64,000 nt of DNA, from NCBI GenBank assembly GCA_913058185.1, contig CAJXQX010000005.1, positions 1-64,000 of the forward strand. The letters run 5' to 3'. Below are positions 43,627-55,359 of this stretch, in pieces. Source of the stretch: an uncultured Verrucomicrobiota bacterium (GTDB lineage: Bacteria; Verrucomicrobiota; Verrucomicrobiia; Opitutales; Opitutaceae). Below the pieces are notes generated by a model. That model was given only the letters and a program-made list of their open reading frames with translations, searched no databases and had not been told where the DNA came from. Position 1 is the stretch's first letter; every line of letters begins with the position of its first letter. A program made the translations under genes and the position numbers.

Positions 43627-44346
43627 TTACGGCGTCTCGAAAGAGATCTCTACGTCGGCTGCCACATCCGCGGCACCAGCGTCGAGCGTGGAGCGCATCA
43701 GCATGATGCGTTGGGCCCAGTTTGAAGCAGGGCTGATCGCGTCAATTTGAGTCGCAAGGGCATCGATTTCCTCCGTATTCCCTTCGGAAAGAGCGAGAGC
43801 GGCGAGGTGATAGATCGCTTCGCTGCGGATAGCCGCAGCGGCATCGGTGTCATTGGCTAAATTTCGGAGCGAAGATTGTCCCGTAGTCGCCTCTCCGCCT
43901 AGGAGTTGCGACATCGCCCGACCCAAATCAACCCGAGCGGCGAAAACGGAGTCAGACAGTTCGGCCGCAGCCGCATCATAACCCGAAAGCGCGGCGCTGT
44001 AATCGCCATCAGTAAATGCCTTGTCCGCCATTTGGAGCAACGCCACGCCCGCCAAGACGGTGCCTGAACGATCAGTGGCGAATGCCTTGAGTTTATCATC
44101 GGAGTCGGCCGCCGCGAATTCTTCACGGGTGGACTCCACTTGTCCGGCTTCGTAGGCGGCCAATCCACTGCGACCCAAGATGGCCAAAAGGATGACAGCG
44201 ACCAATCCCAGTAACAGGGAGCGGTTCTTTTCCCAAAACTGACGGACGACCTCTTCGAGTTCAGGAGCCGCAGCCGATTCAAGGTTGGCGACCAGTTCAG
44301 GATCGTCTCCAGCAGGTGTGGAAGGGGTTTCGTTTGACTTGGACAT
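43627..44346 (-). CDS. YfgM-like membrane-anchored tetratricopeptide protein
   Basis: 239 residues from ATG 44346. An acidic N-terminus (DDPELVANLESAAAPELEEV) is followed by one membrane helix (SLLLGLVAVILLAILGRSGLAAYEAG) and a periplasmic helical repeat region with TPR-like spacing (LLQMADKAFTDGDYSAALSGYDAA, AIYHLAALALSEGN). This matches the layout of YfgM/TPR_21 proteins, which in E. coli attach to SecYEG and help secretion. No bamB-type partner is nearby, so the role remains inferred. Confidence 0.7.
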   Translation of the reverse strand: MSKSNETPSTPAGDDPELVANLESAAAPELEEVVRQFWEKNRSLLLGLVAVILLAILGRSGLAAYEAGQVESTREEFAAADSDDKLKAFATDRSGTVLAGVALLQMADKAFTDGDYSAALSGYDAAAAELSDSVFAARVDLGRAMSQLLGGEATTGQSSLRNLANDTDAAAAIRSEAIYHLAALALSEGNTEEIDALATQIDAISPASNWAQRIMLMRSTLDAGAADVAADVEISFETP

Positions 44347-44454
44347 GTGTGCGAAAACGACCACCGAAACACAACGCCCGTCCTCCGTAAAGGCAGGATT
44401 TGGGTCCAGTAGTAGGATTTCAGGGCTGTTCGTCGTGCACGACGGCCGCGAAGG

Positions 44455-47691
<3,237 letters not shown>

Positions 47692-47764
47692 GGCGTAGGC
47701 TCAGGAGACGTTTGGATTGCCCCCTGAACTGCGCAAGCGAGAAGTCCCTACATCTGTAGTTTGA

Positions 47765-47974
47765 TCAGTCGAGTTCTGCCTCAGTGACTTCGAGCACACG
47801 GGCGGCGATCTCACGATCACTGTGGCAAGCGCGTAAAACCTTGGCAATATAGCTCCGACGCGTTTCGCGCATATAGTCTTCCAGCGAAGCCCAGAATCCA
47901 ACTTTCTTCAAATTCCCGGCAGCTTATTTCTTCTTCCCGGATTTGGATTTTGAACCACCTGAAATAATCGCCAT
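47765..47974 (-). pseudogene. Small helical (HTH-like) protein gene with in-frame TAA
   Basis: ATG 47974 encodes MAIISGGSKSKSGKKK and then meets TAA (47926-47924). The same frame continues for 52 codons to TGA 47765: AAGNLKKVGFWASLEDYMR, then ETRRSYIAKVLRACHSDREI and AARVLEVTEAELD. The last 35 residues have the pattern of a Fis-type helix-turn-helix. The whole of 69 codons is a plausible small DNA-binding protein broken by CAA (or AAA/GAA) to TAA. A TTG at about 47908 could start the helical part alone. It lies 73 bp upstream of carB on the same strand. Confidence 0.5.
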
Positions 47975-48141
47975 GTCCGCAGAGAAAACAGTCCGGCGGA
48001 GGCCCGCAACTTCATTCCCCACGTCAAAATGCCAATAAACTGTGAAACGACTTCGACCGATTCAAAGAAGGATCTACCTAAAAATCCGTTGGACGACAGG
48101 CTTGACGGATCATCAATGACCCCGATGCTTCGCCTTCCCTC

Positions 48142-48215
48142 GCGCCTGTAGTTTAGTGGTAAAACCTCTGTCTTCCACACAGATGTCGTCGGTTCGATTC
48201 CGTCCAGGCGCACCA
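48142..48215 (+). tRNA. tRNA-Gly (anticodon UCC)
   Basis: 74 bases including an encoded CCA. The acceptor stem GCGCCTG/CAGGCGC is perfect, the anticodon stem TCTGT/ACAGA holds the loop CTTCCAC (anticodon TCC), and the T-loop is TTCGATT. The T-stem GTCGG/CCGTC has a U50-U64 mismatch, the same position as in the tRNA-Pro of this window. Confidence 0.95.
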
Positions 48216-48297
48216 TTTCCCCCCGTATCGCGGGAAATGGGAATGGCAAACCTGCCGTAAACGAGCTCGCGCAAACAACTTCCACGGACCACCTCCA

Positions 48298-49026
48298 GTG
48301 AATATCGTCCTGCTCGAGACCGCCGAGATCGACCGGCCACTCCCCCTGAACGACCCGCGCACCCGACACATTCGCAAAGTCCTGTGTCGTGAAATCGGTG
48401 ATTCCTTCGACGTCGGTGAGATTAATGGGCCTCGAGGTAAAGCCACGGTCACCGCAATCGACGAATCTGGCCTGCATTTCGATTTCAAATGGAACCAGGG
48501 GCACACCCACGCTAGTTTAATCAGACTAGCCATCGGATTTCCTCGGCCTCAAACCGCCCGCGATGTTTTAAGAGACGCGACCACCTTGGGTGTAGCCGAG
48601 TTGAGTTTTGTCGCGACCACCCGGAGTGACCCCAATTATGCCGGCAGTTCGCTTTGGTCCGACGGCGAGTGGCGCAGGCAAACGATCACCGGCGCAGCTC
48701 AAGCCTTCGATACGTTCCTCCCCGCAGTGCATTGGCATGAACGCCTCGCCGAAGTTCTCGATCGCTGGAGCCAGGAGGGCGTCAACGCGGTCGCCCTCGA
48801 TCTATACGATTATTCCTCAACGTTGGCCGCACACCTAAAGAGGAATTCCGATACGCCCCCAAACGGGATCCTGATCGGACCTGAACGCGGTTGGGATGAC
48901 GCTGATCGAGCGCTACTCCAGTCGCACCATATCCCTCGACTCAGTCTAGGAGACCGAGTTCTACGCACCGAAACAGCAGTGACGGTTACTTTAGGTCTAC
49001 TGCACGCGGCCGCGGTTCGAGCCTGA
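48298..49026 (+). CDS. rsmE: 16S rRNA (uracil1498-N3)-methyltransferase
   Basis: 242 residues from a GTG start. The PUA-like N-terminus is seen as DPRTRHIRKVLCREIGDSFDV. The SPOUT knot region has GFPRPQTARDVLRDATTLGV, and the SAM site is ILIGPERGWDDAD followed by RLSLGDRVLRTETAVTVTLG, the family signature. It modifies U1498 near the decoding site. Its 3' end overlaps the opposing rsmD gene by 41 bp. Confidence 0.93.
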   Translation: MNIVLLETAEIDRPLPLNDPRTRHIRKVLCREIGDSFDVGEINGPRGKATVTAIDESGLHFDFKWNQGHTHASLIRLAIGFPRPQTARDVLRDATTLGVAELSFVATTRSDPNYAGSSLWSDGEWRRQTITGAAQAFDTFLPAVHWHERLAEVLDRWSQEGVNAVALDLYDYSSTLAAHLKRNSDTPPNGILIGPERGWDDADRALLQSHHIPRLSLGDRVLRTETAVTVTLGLLHAAAVRA

Positions 49027-49579
49027 AGATACCGACCGTCGGCTGTTGCGGGCCTTTGCCAATACGTTTCACGAGTTCGAATCCACGCGGAGTCAAATTC
49101 ACTTCACCGGGCATCTCAAAAATGACCCGCGGATCGTCTCGATGCCTCAACAAACCCTTCAATGCGGAAAATATCGCCGGAGCTACTTTCTCAATTACTG
49201 GATAAGGTGGATCAATAAACACCAAGTCAGGTGCCAAATCCATCGTATCCCAAGGAACCGCGACCGCATCACCGCATCGCACTGCAAGATTCCCCTCATC
49301 ACGCTGCATGCTTTGGCAAACCGCCGCGATGTTGCGCCGCAACAATTCGAAGGTGCGGCGGTGTTTTTCAACCCAAAGCCCTCCGGATGCGCCGCGACTC
49401 AACGCCTCGAGGCCGTAGGAACCGCTGCCCGCGAACAGATCTAGAAACCGGGCTCCCTCTACCCGTCCGCCCAAGCTGGAGAAAACGGCTTGCCGCATAC
49501 TATCCGTCGCCGGACGGACTGCATCGCCTTTAGGGACGAGCAACGGGACACCTCGGGCTGATCCTCCACTGATTCGCAT
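48986..49579 (-). CDS. rsmD: 16S rRNA (guanine966-N2)-methyltransferase
   Basis: 197 residues from ATG 49579 (MRISGGSARGVPLLVPKG), the usual start for RsmD; a longer frame upstream is not conserved. RPATDSMRQAVFSSLG and the SAM motif FLDLFAGSGSYGLEALSRGA are followed by the catalytic DLVFIDPPYP, the N2-guanine (D/N)PPY motif. It methylates G966 of 16S rRNA. It converges with rsmE, so two 16S rRNA modifiers share overlapping ends. Confidence 0.95.
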   Translation of the reverse strand: MRISGGSARGVPLLVPKGDAVRPATDSMRQAVFSSLGGRVEGARFLDLFAGSGSYGLEALSRGASGGLWVEKHRRTFELLRRNIAAVCQSMQRDEGNLAVRCGDAVAVPWDTMDLAPDLVFIDPPYPVIEKVAPAIFSALKGLLRHRDDPRVIFEMPGEVNLTPRGFELVKRIGKGPQQPTVGIFRLEPRPRAVDLK

Positions 49580-49745
49580 AACCCGAACGGAAGTCCCCTT
49601 ACCCCGCTTGGCAAACGTCAATAGCTGGTCAATCCGTCCTAGGGTCGATTCGATAACACTTCCACGCTTCACTCGGCACCGATTTCCACCCAACTTCGCC
49701 GACTGGGGTGGCGCAGGTGTCGGCGCCGCTAAGATCGCAAACAAC

Positions 49746-50723
49746 ATGGCTTCACAACGTCGATTTCCTAAATCCGATCACTGCGATGGTTTCCGATTTT
49801 TCAATCCCGGAACCCACGTAGATCGGTCATTACGGGATATTCTTAAGTGGAAACGCACCTCGCCCGTCACACCTTGGCCCAAAACTGTCGCCATTGACCC
49901 TCCTCCGGTTCCGACCACTCCACTCGATGGGACCGTCAGTGCCACCTGGATCAATCACGCCACTGTCTTAATACAATCAAGGCACGCTAATATCCTCACC
50001 GATCCCTTGTTTAGCGATCGCACCAGTCCGGTGCAATGGGCCGGCCCCAAACGAGTTCACCCACCAGCCGTCGCGCTCAAGGACTTACCGCAGATTCACG
50101 TGATCCTTCTGAGTCACGATCACTACGATCACTGCGACAGTGAGAGCCTCCGTTACTTCGCCAAACTGCCCCACCCACCCATCGTCGTCACGCCTTTGGG
50201 TAACGGTAGTCTATTAAAACGTTTCGGGTTCCCAGAGGAGCGTATCATCGAGTTGGATTGGTGGGAGGCCCACGAATTTTCTCACGGATTTCACGTGCGG
50301 GCCTCTCCAGCGCGCCACTGGAGCAACCGTCTCTCAGGTCGCCGCAATCGACGACTTTGGTCTGGATTTTATCTTCAGGTGGGTGGTCGCACCGTTTACT
50401 ACACCGGCGACACCGCTTGGGACGACTACATGTTCGAAGAACTACGCGAGCGCTGCGGAGAACCCGATCTGGCGATCATCCCAATCGGAGCCTACGAGCC
50501 CCGGTGGTTCATGGCGGCCCAACACTGCAACCCCGCCGAAGCCGTGCGCATCCACCAAACCGTCGGCGCCAGCAAATCTATCGGGGTGCACTGGGGAGCA
50601 TTTCAACTCACCGACGAGGGTCGCGATGCTCCGCTGCACGCCCTCGAGGCGGCCCGCGATCAAGCGCTGATCGCACCAGACTGCTTTAATGTGCTGGATC
50701 CCGGCGAATCATTGGCCGTCTAA
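49746..50723 (+). CDS. Metallo-beta-lactamase-fold hydrolase (NAPE-PLD/UlaG-like)
   Basis: 325 residues from ATG 49746. The metal ligands are in VILLSHDHYDHCD (HxHxDH), SPARHWSNR, TVYYTGDTAWDDYMF and a late IGVHWGAFQLTDE. The RTSPVQWAGPKRVHPPAVAL segment is typical of the NAPE-PLD-like group. In bacteria such proteins are presumed phosphodiesterases or lactonases of the cytoplasm. The substrate is unknown. It stands divergent from rsmD. Confidence 0.88.
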   Translation: MASQRRFPKSDHCDGFRFFNPGTHVDRSLRDILKWKRTSPVTPWPKTVAIDPPPVPTTPLDGTVSATWINHATVLIQSRHANILTDPLFSDRTSPVQWAGPKRVHPPAVALKDLPQIHVILLSHDHYDHCDSESLRYFAKLPHPPIVVTPLGNGSLLKRFGFPEERIIELDWWEAHEFSHGFHVRASPARHWSNRLSGRRNRRLWSGFYLQVGGRTVYYTGDTAWDDYMFEELRERCGEPDLAIIPIGAYEPRWFMAAQHCNPAEAVRIHQTVGASKSIGVHWGAFQLTDEGRDAPLHALEAARDQALIAPDCFNVLDPGESLAV

Positions 50724-50864
50724 CTCGGACGGGCCTCCTCAAACAAGGTCATTTTATCAATCGCAACAATCAGTTGCACCGTGGGAATAATTCGCAGTAG
50801 TTAGGACCCTAACTGCATTGTGAACGGCTCCTGTGACTGTTCCTTCGACTAACAAACTAACATC

Positions 50865-52316
50865 ATGATCCTGCGTCTCAATTCTGCTCTGGCAGTATTC
50901 GGGGCCGCGTGCCTTTGCGCGGCCACGGCCGCTTCTGTGCAACCTCATGAGACCAATCTGTGGCCGTTGATGGTCACTCGCCCGGCGGATTCCGAAGGTG
51001 TTGAACGCTGGAGCTCACTCGGACCACTTCGATTCGGTTCCACCAATGCAGCCGGAGATCGTCTGCAAGGCTTCCGACCCCTGTGGCATCAATTCGATGG
51101 GGCCGACGGATCAAAGTCAGTCAGCGTCGCCTACCCGCTCTGGTATCACGTCGCTGACGGGAAATCGGATCGCGAACGGTGGACATTCTTCAATCTCATC
51201 AACTCCGATGCGGGCTCAGATCAAGTCGATCGATTCAGTGTGTGGCCTTTCTATTATTCGCGAGATACGGGAGAGGAGGACTCCAGTTACCGCGCGCTCT
51301 TTCCTCTCTACGGCGATATCGGGCAACGCTTTGGTCAGGATCGACTTCAATGGCTCCTAGCGCCACTGTTCGTCCGCTACCAAAACAACGATGAGATCAC
51401 CACCGCCACACCTTGGCCTTTCATAAAATCCATCAACGGTGACGGACATCGCGGATTCGAATTCTGGCCAATCGCAGGACAGCGCGAGGAAATCGGCGTC
51501 AGTCAACGGAAGTTCTTTCTTTGGCCTCTCGGATTCCGTAGTAGCAAAAATCTCGATACCGATACTCCCTCGAGTCGATCGGGGTTTCTGCCCTTTTACG
51601 CGCAAACCAACTCCCCCGGTTACCGGAGCGAATCCTATGGCTGGCCGTTCTTTGGCTACGTGGATCGCACTTCGCCAGTCCGCTATCACGCGAAACACTT
51701 TCTCTATCCGCTTTGGGTGCAGGGCCGCGGCGAAGAACGTTATGTGAATCGCTGGGCACCGTTTTTCAGCCACTCTCGTTCACCCGCCAAGACCCAGACT
51801 TGGGTTCTTTGGCCACTTTGGCGCGATCGCGAATGGGACAGCAATCACCTGCATCATCGTCGCCAGCAACTGCTCTACTTCGTCTACAACTCCGAGATCC
51901 AACGCAGTCGGCAATCGCCCGATCTCGCTCCCGCCATCAAACGCCATGTTTGGCCGTTGTTCAGTCATTGGGATAATGGCGCCGGGCGCGTGCAAGTGCA
52001 GGCCATCAGCCCCATCGACGTCTTTTTTCCTCATCAGGAACGCATGCGTCAAATGTGGTCCCCGCTCTTCGCGTTCTATCGCTTCGATCAAACCTCGCCC
52101 GGCGAAACCCGGCATTCGTTTCTGTGGGACGCCATCACGCTAACCGAAAGTTCCGTCGAAGAGCGTCGTGAGTTTCACCTCGGACCTTTGTTTGACTACA
52201 CCCAAACTCCCGAAGGCAAACGCTGGGGCTTCTTCGCTGGGCTGCTGAGTATCGAACGCAGCCACGCTGGCAGCCTCACCGCCTCCAGCAAAGCCAGATT
52301 CCTTTCCCGTCGATGA
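50865..52316 (+). CDS. Secreted W/L-x-P-aromatic repeat protein coupled to mlaE
   Basis: 483 residues with a signal peptide (AVFGAACLCAATAASV). The mature protein has about 17 copies of a short motif, (L/V/F/Y)xP(L/F/I)(aromatic/x): LWPLMV, FRPLWHQF, YPLWYHV, VWPFYYS, LFPLYGD, LAPLFVRY, FWPIAG, LWPLGF, GWPFFGY, LYPLWV, WAPFFSH, LWPLWRD, VWPLFSHW, WSPLFAFY, LGPLFDY. The spacing is roughly 20-35 residues, consistent with repeated beta-hairpins such as a barrel or propeller. The stop overlaps the mlaE start (ATGA), so it is coupled to the MCE transporter and may be its envelope partner. No named family was recognised. Confidence 0.65.
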   Translation: MILRLNSALAVFGAACLCAATAASVQPHETNLWPLMVTRPADSEGVERWSSLGPLRFGSTNAAGDRLQGFRPLWHQFDGADGSKSVSVAYPLWYHVADGKSDRERWTFFNLINSDAGSDQVDRFSVWPFYYSRDTGEEDSSYRALFPLYGDIGQRFGQDRLQWLLAPLFVRYQNNDEITTATPWPFIKSINGDGHRGFEFWPIAGQREEIGVSQRKFFLWPLGFRSSKNLDTDTPSSRSGFLPFYAQTNSPGYRSESYGWPFFGYVDRTSPVRYHAKHFLYPLWVQGRGEERYVNRWAPFFSHSRSPAKTQTWVLWPLWRDREWDSNHLHHRRQQLLYFVYNSEIQRSRQSPDLAPAIKRHVWPLFSHWDNGAGRVQVQAISPIDVFFPHQERMRQMWSPLFAFYRFDQTSPGETRHSFLWDAITLTESSVEERREFHLGPLFDYTQTPEGKRWGFFAGLLSIERSHAGSLTASSKARFLSRR

Positions 52317-53065
52317 CCCGCATTAACAATTTCTTCGAAGCCTTCGGTGCCGGCGTCATCATGACGTGGCGCGCGTTTGCTATGCTACCAGCCGCTCCGC
52401 GAATTCTCAAACGAATCGCTGAACAGGGCTTTCTCATCGGCTACACCTCGATGCCGATCATCGCCATTTTGTGTTTTTTCATTGGTTCCGTTCTGGCTAT
52501 CCAAGCGGGTATCAGTTTACGCGAATTTGGAGCCAAGGAATTCATCGGCGCATTGGTCGGTGCATCGATGGCCCGCGAGCTGGGTCCCGTGATGGTCGCC
52601 ATTATCCTCGCCGGTCGCGTCGGGAGTGCGGTCACCGCCGAGCTCGCATCAATGCGAGTAAATTCTGAGATCGATGCTCTCACCACGATGAACATCCCTC
52701 CCGAACGACTACTCGTATTGCCTCGGCTGCTCGCGGTTATCCTGGTAATGCCGGTGCTCACGATGATGGCTAATCTCGTCGGTTGGTTCGGCGGTGCAAT
52801 CGTCTGCGAATACGTTGATTTCATCGGACTCTCGGCCAACGAGTTTTTTCGTAATCTGCAAGCCTATATGAAATTCAGCGACGTCACCGATGGTCTGATC
52901 AAAGCGGAAATCTTCGGGATCGTAGTCATGATCATCTCCTGTAATACCGGCCTGCGAACCCGAGGCGGTCCACGCGAAATTGGTCTCGCCGTCACCAAAG
53001 CGGTGGTGCTCTCGCTGATCGCGATTCTTACGCTCGATTACTTCATCACCAAACTGCTCGCCTGA
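52313..53065 (+). CDS. mlaE: MlaE-family ABC permease
   Basis: 250 residues with five to six membrane helices. Family blocks are FIGSVLAIQAGISLREFGA, VGASMARELGPVMVAIILAGR, VGSAVTAELASMRVNSEIDA and MNIPPERLLVLPRLLA. It is the membrane subunit of an MCE lipid transporter that moves phospholipids between the outer and inner membranes. Its start overlaps the repeat-protein stop; mlaF starts 4 bp after its end. Confidence 0.96.
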   Translation: MTRINNFFEAFGAGVIMTWRAFAMLPAAPRILKRIAEQGFLIGYTSMPIIAILCFFIGSVLAIQAGISLREFGAKEFIGALVGASMARELGPVMVAIILAGRVGSAVTAELASMRVNSEIDALTTMNIPPERLLVLPRLLAVILVMPVLTMMANLVGWFGGAIVCEYVDFIGLSANEFFRNLQAYMKFSDVTDGLIKAEIFGIVVMIISCNTGLRTRGGPREIGLAVTKAVVLSLIAILTLDYFITKLLA

Positions 53066-53069
53066 CACC

Positions 53070-53876
53070 ATGGCTTCTCCTCGAAAATCTTGTATTCAAC
53101 GCGAAGACCGCAGTCCTGCCTCGGTCAACGTCGATGGATTGTCCAAAACCTACGGTCAGCAGGAGGTCCTGCGCGACGTTAGTTTCAAAGTCGAACCCGG
53201 CGAAATCTTCGTGATCATGGGCCCGAGCGGTTCGGGCAAATCGGTGCTCCTACGCCATATCGCTGGACTCGAAGTGCCGACCCGTGGCGCGCTGGACATC
53301 AATGGCCTCAGTCCGACCGAACCGGAGACCCGTAACCAATTTGCCCTCGCCCTCGTTTTCCAATCCGGCGCATTGCTCAACTCGTTGTCCGTCTACAACA
53401 ATCTCTCGCTCTATCCCCACGAACATCAGCTTTGCTCCAAAAAGGAGATCCACGATCGGGTGATGCGGGCGTTGCAGATTCTCTCCATCGAACACGCCGC
53501 CAAAAAAATGCCCGCGGAACTGTCAGGTGGCATGCGCAAGCGGGTCGCGATTGCCCGCGCATTGGTGATGGAACCGCAGCTCATGCTCTACGATGAACCC
53601 ACCAGCGAGTTGGATCCCATCATGGCGGCGACGATCGCCGAAATAATCGCTACGTTGCGCGAGGAATACGCGGTGACGAGTATCGTGGTTTCCCACGATC
53701 GCGACCTCTCCCTCACCATCGCTGATCGAGTCGCGCTGATGCAGAATGGCCAGATCCACTCCATCGCGCCCCCCGCCGAGTATCGGCAAGCAACCGATCC
53801 GCTGATCACCGAATTTCTAAATCCCCAAATCAATCTACAGAATCCCCGCTTCAAAACACTGGAGGCAACATCATAA
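53070..53876 (+). CDS. mlaF: MlaF-family ABC ATPase
   Basis: 268 residues. Walker A is MGPSGSGKSVLL, the Q-loop lies in ALVFQSGALLNSLSVYNN (the SGAL-dSL form of MlaF), the ABC signature is LSGGMRKRVAIARAL, Walker B is LMLYDEPTSELDP, and the switch histidine is VVSHDRDLS. It powers the MlaE permease. The short N-terminal extension (SPRKSCIQREDRSPAS) is not part of the fold. Confidence 0.96.
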   Translation: MASPRKSCIQREDRSPASVNVDGLSKTYGQQEVLRDVSFKVEPGEIFVIMGPSGSGKSVLLRHIAGLEVPTRGALDINGLSPTEPETRNQFALALVFQSGALLNSLSVYNNLSLYPHEHQLCSKKEIHDRVMRALQILSIEHAAKKMPAELSGGMRKRVAIARALVMEPQLMLYDEPTSELDPIMAATIAEIIATLREEYAVTSIVVSHDRDLSLTIADRVALMQNGQIHSIAPPAEYRQATDPLITEFLNPQINLQNPRFKTLEATS

Positions 53877-53887
53877 ACAACGCACAA

Positions 53888-54865
53888 ATGTCAGCCCGCG
53901 TCGGGCTGTTCTTCCTACTCGGACTGGCCCTAATCTGGATCACCCACGAGTCGCTCAACGGCAACCGGCTCAACGATGATGCCGCCTACGAACTCACCGC
54001 TCGATTCGCCACCATCAAAGAACTCAAAGCTGGTGACGATGTCCGACTAGCCGGCGTTGGCGTCGGCATAGTTAAGGAGACTCGACTCAACGGTCGTCAT
54101 GCCGAGGTTGTGATGCAAATTACCGATGGCGTCGAAGTCCCGGAGGACTCCGTCGCGACAATCGCGATGTCGGGACTCCTCGGCAGTAACCACGTCTCGC
54201 TCACCCTCGGTCGTCCTGACACTGCGGCGCTCTCTGCTGGGAGCACCATGCGCTCGGAAGACACTCCCGATTTGAACACGGTCATTTCTCAAGTCGGTGA
54301 GATCGGCCGTAAGGTCGAACAGGCCCTCACTCAATTCACCGGTGCGCTCGGCACGGATGGTTCCCAGGACAGTCTGATGGGAAAAATGAACGCTCTGCTC
54401 GATGACAATCGGAAGAAGATCGAAACCATCACCACCAACATGGAGATCGTGACCTCCCGCTTGAAAGACGGCGAAGGCACCCTCGGTAAACTCTTCACCG
54501 AAGAGGATGGCTACAATGAACTGATCGCGGCGATTGCCGACATTCGTTCCGCGGCCAAGTCCGCCAATACCTTTATGAGCGAAGCCGAAACCATGGTCGC
54601 TCACCTCAAAATCGGCGAAGGCACTCTGGGCACGCTGCTCTACGACGAGGAAGCGAGCGCAAACCTGAAATTAACGATGAGCAATTTGCACGAGCTGTCC
54701 GACAAGTTGAACAGCGGTGAAGGCACTCTCGGGCGCTTGATCAACGACGACAGTCTTTATCTCGAAGCCCAATCTACGGTGCAAAAGGTAAACCGCGCCG
54801 TCGATGGATTGGCCGACCAAGGCCCCATCACCGCCGTGGGAGTCGCGGCGAATACGTTGTTCTAG
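53888..54865 (+). CDS. mlaD: MCE (MlaD-like) substrate-binding protein
   Basis: 325 residues from ATG 53888. One N-terminal helix (LFFLLGLALIWITHESL) anchors it. An MCE domain at about 35-115 follows (YELTARFATIKELKAGDDVRLAGVGVG). The long C-terminal helical part has three repeats of GEGTLGxL (DGEGTLGKLF, IGEGTLGTLL, SGEGTLGRLI). MCE proteins form hexameric tubes that pass lipids. A GGAGG at 53861-53865, the only clear Shine-Dalgarno core seen in this window, sits 7 bp before an in-frame ATA (53873), so a rare AUA start adding five residues is possible. Confidence 0.93.
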   Translation: MSARVGLFFLLGLALIWITHESLNGNRLNDDAAYELTARFATIKELKAGDDVRLAGVGVGIVKETRLNGRHAEVVMQITDGVEVPEDSVATIAMSGLLGSNHVSLTLGRPDTAALSAGSTMRSEDTPDLNTVISQVGEIGRKVEQALTQFTGALGTDGSQDSLMGKMNALLDDNRKKIETITTNMEIVTSRLKDGEGTLGKLFTEEDGYNELIAAIADIRSAAKSANTFMSEAETMVAHLKIGEGTLGTLLYDEEASANLKLTMSNLHELSDKLNSGEGTLGRLINDDSLYLEAQSTVQKVNRAVDGLADQGPITAVGVAANTLF

Positions 54866-54885
54866 ATCGGGGATTAATTTCAGAG

Positions 54886-54908
54886 TGATCCGCTAGCCGC
54901 GCGGATCA
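54886..54908. terminator. Hairpin between convergent mlaD and the 54906 gene
   Basis: TGATCCGC (54886-54893) and GCGGATCA (54901-54908) form a perfect 8-bp stem with a 7-base loop. Neither side has a strong T-run. The 3' arm includes the stop codon of the minus-strand gene. It probably marks the end of both transcripts. Confidence 0.5.
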
Positions 54909-55349
54909 TTGCTTAACCGCTTCGAACTTCCACGTAACATTGGTCCGACCTGTCGTTTTGGCCGTGCCGGCCCAAACGATATCGCCGGCCTTATTGCGTT
55001 TTACCGTGCCGCGATGTTCCACCCGTTCTTCCTTCCGGTTTACCCAACGATAGGTGGTGATCCAAACGCGCCCCGTCTTGAGACTATAGTAACCGCGTTC
55101 AGGCCGAGGTTTGGTCGACCATTTCATGAAGAAGTATCCATCCGCCCATTTACTTTTTCCTGAAGTTGCCCGTAGAATATTGAAGTTGGGTTTGTTCGAT
55201 GGATAGAGCAGTGACGGGCTCATATCATCCATCTGCCAATTACCGGCCAGTTCGTCTGGCACCTGCGCGGCGAGAGGGCTGGTCGCGGTCAATAATCCTG
55301 CGATCAGGCCAAGCATTGCGGTGGTGAAACGGTGAGGCGCAATTCTCAT
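54906..55349 (-). CDS. Secreted protein of unknown function
   Basis: 147 residues with a signal peptide (AMLGLIAGLLTATSPLAAQ). The mature 115 residues are basic and rich in tryptophan and tyrosine (LAGNWQMDDMSPSLLYP, YFFMKWSTKPRPERGYYSLK, VWITTYRWVNRKEERVEH, NVTWKFEAVKQ). The GNW start and the alternating beta pattern suggest a small lipocalin-like barrel, but no family is assigned. It follows the DUF1579-like gene by 10 bp, forming a two-gene operon after argG. Confidence 0.55.
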   Translation of the reverse strand: MRIAPHRFTTAMLGLIAGLLTATSPLAAQVPDELAGNWQMDDMSPSLLYPSNKPNFNILRATSGKSKWADGYFFMKWSTKPRPERGYYSLKTGRVWITTYRWVNRKEERVEHRGTVKRNKAGDIVWAGTAKTTGRTNVTWKFEAVKQ

Positions 55350-55359
55350 GGGGATATCT

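Noticed and set aside
47908-48510. 200-codon minus-strand frame
   Set aside because: It runs antisense through tRNA-Gly and the rsmE start and has no protein-like features.
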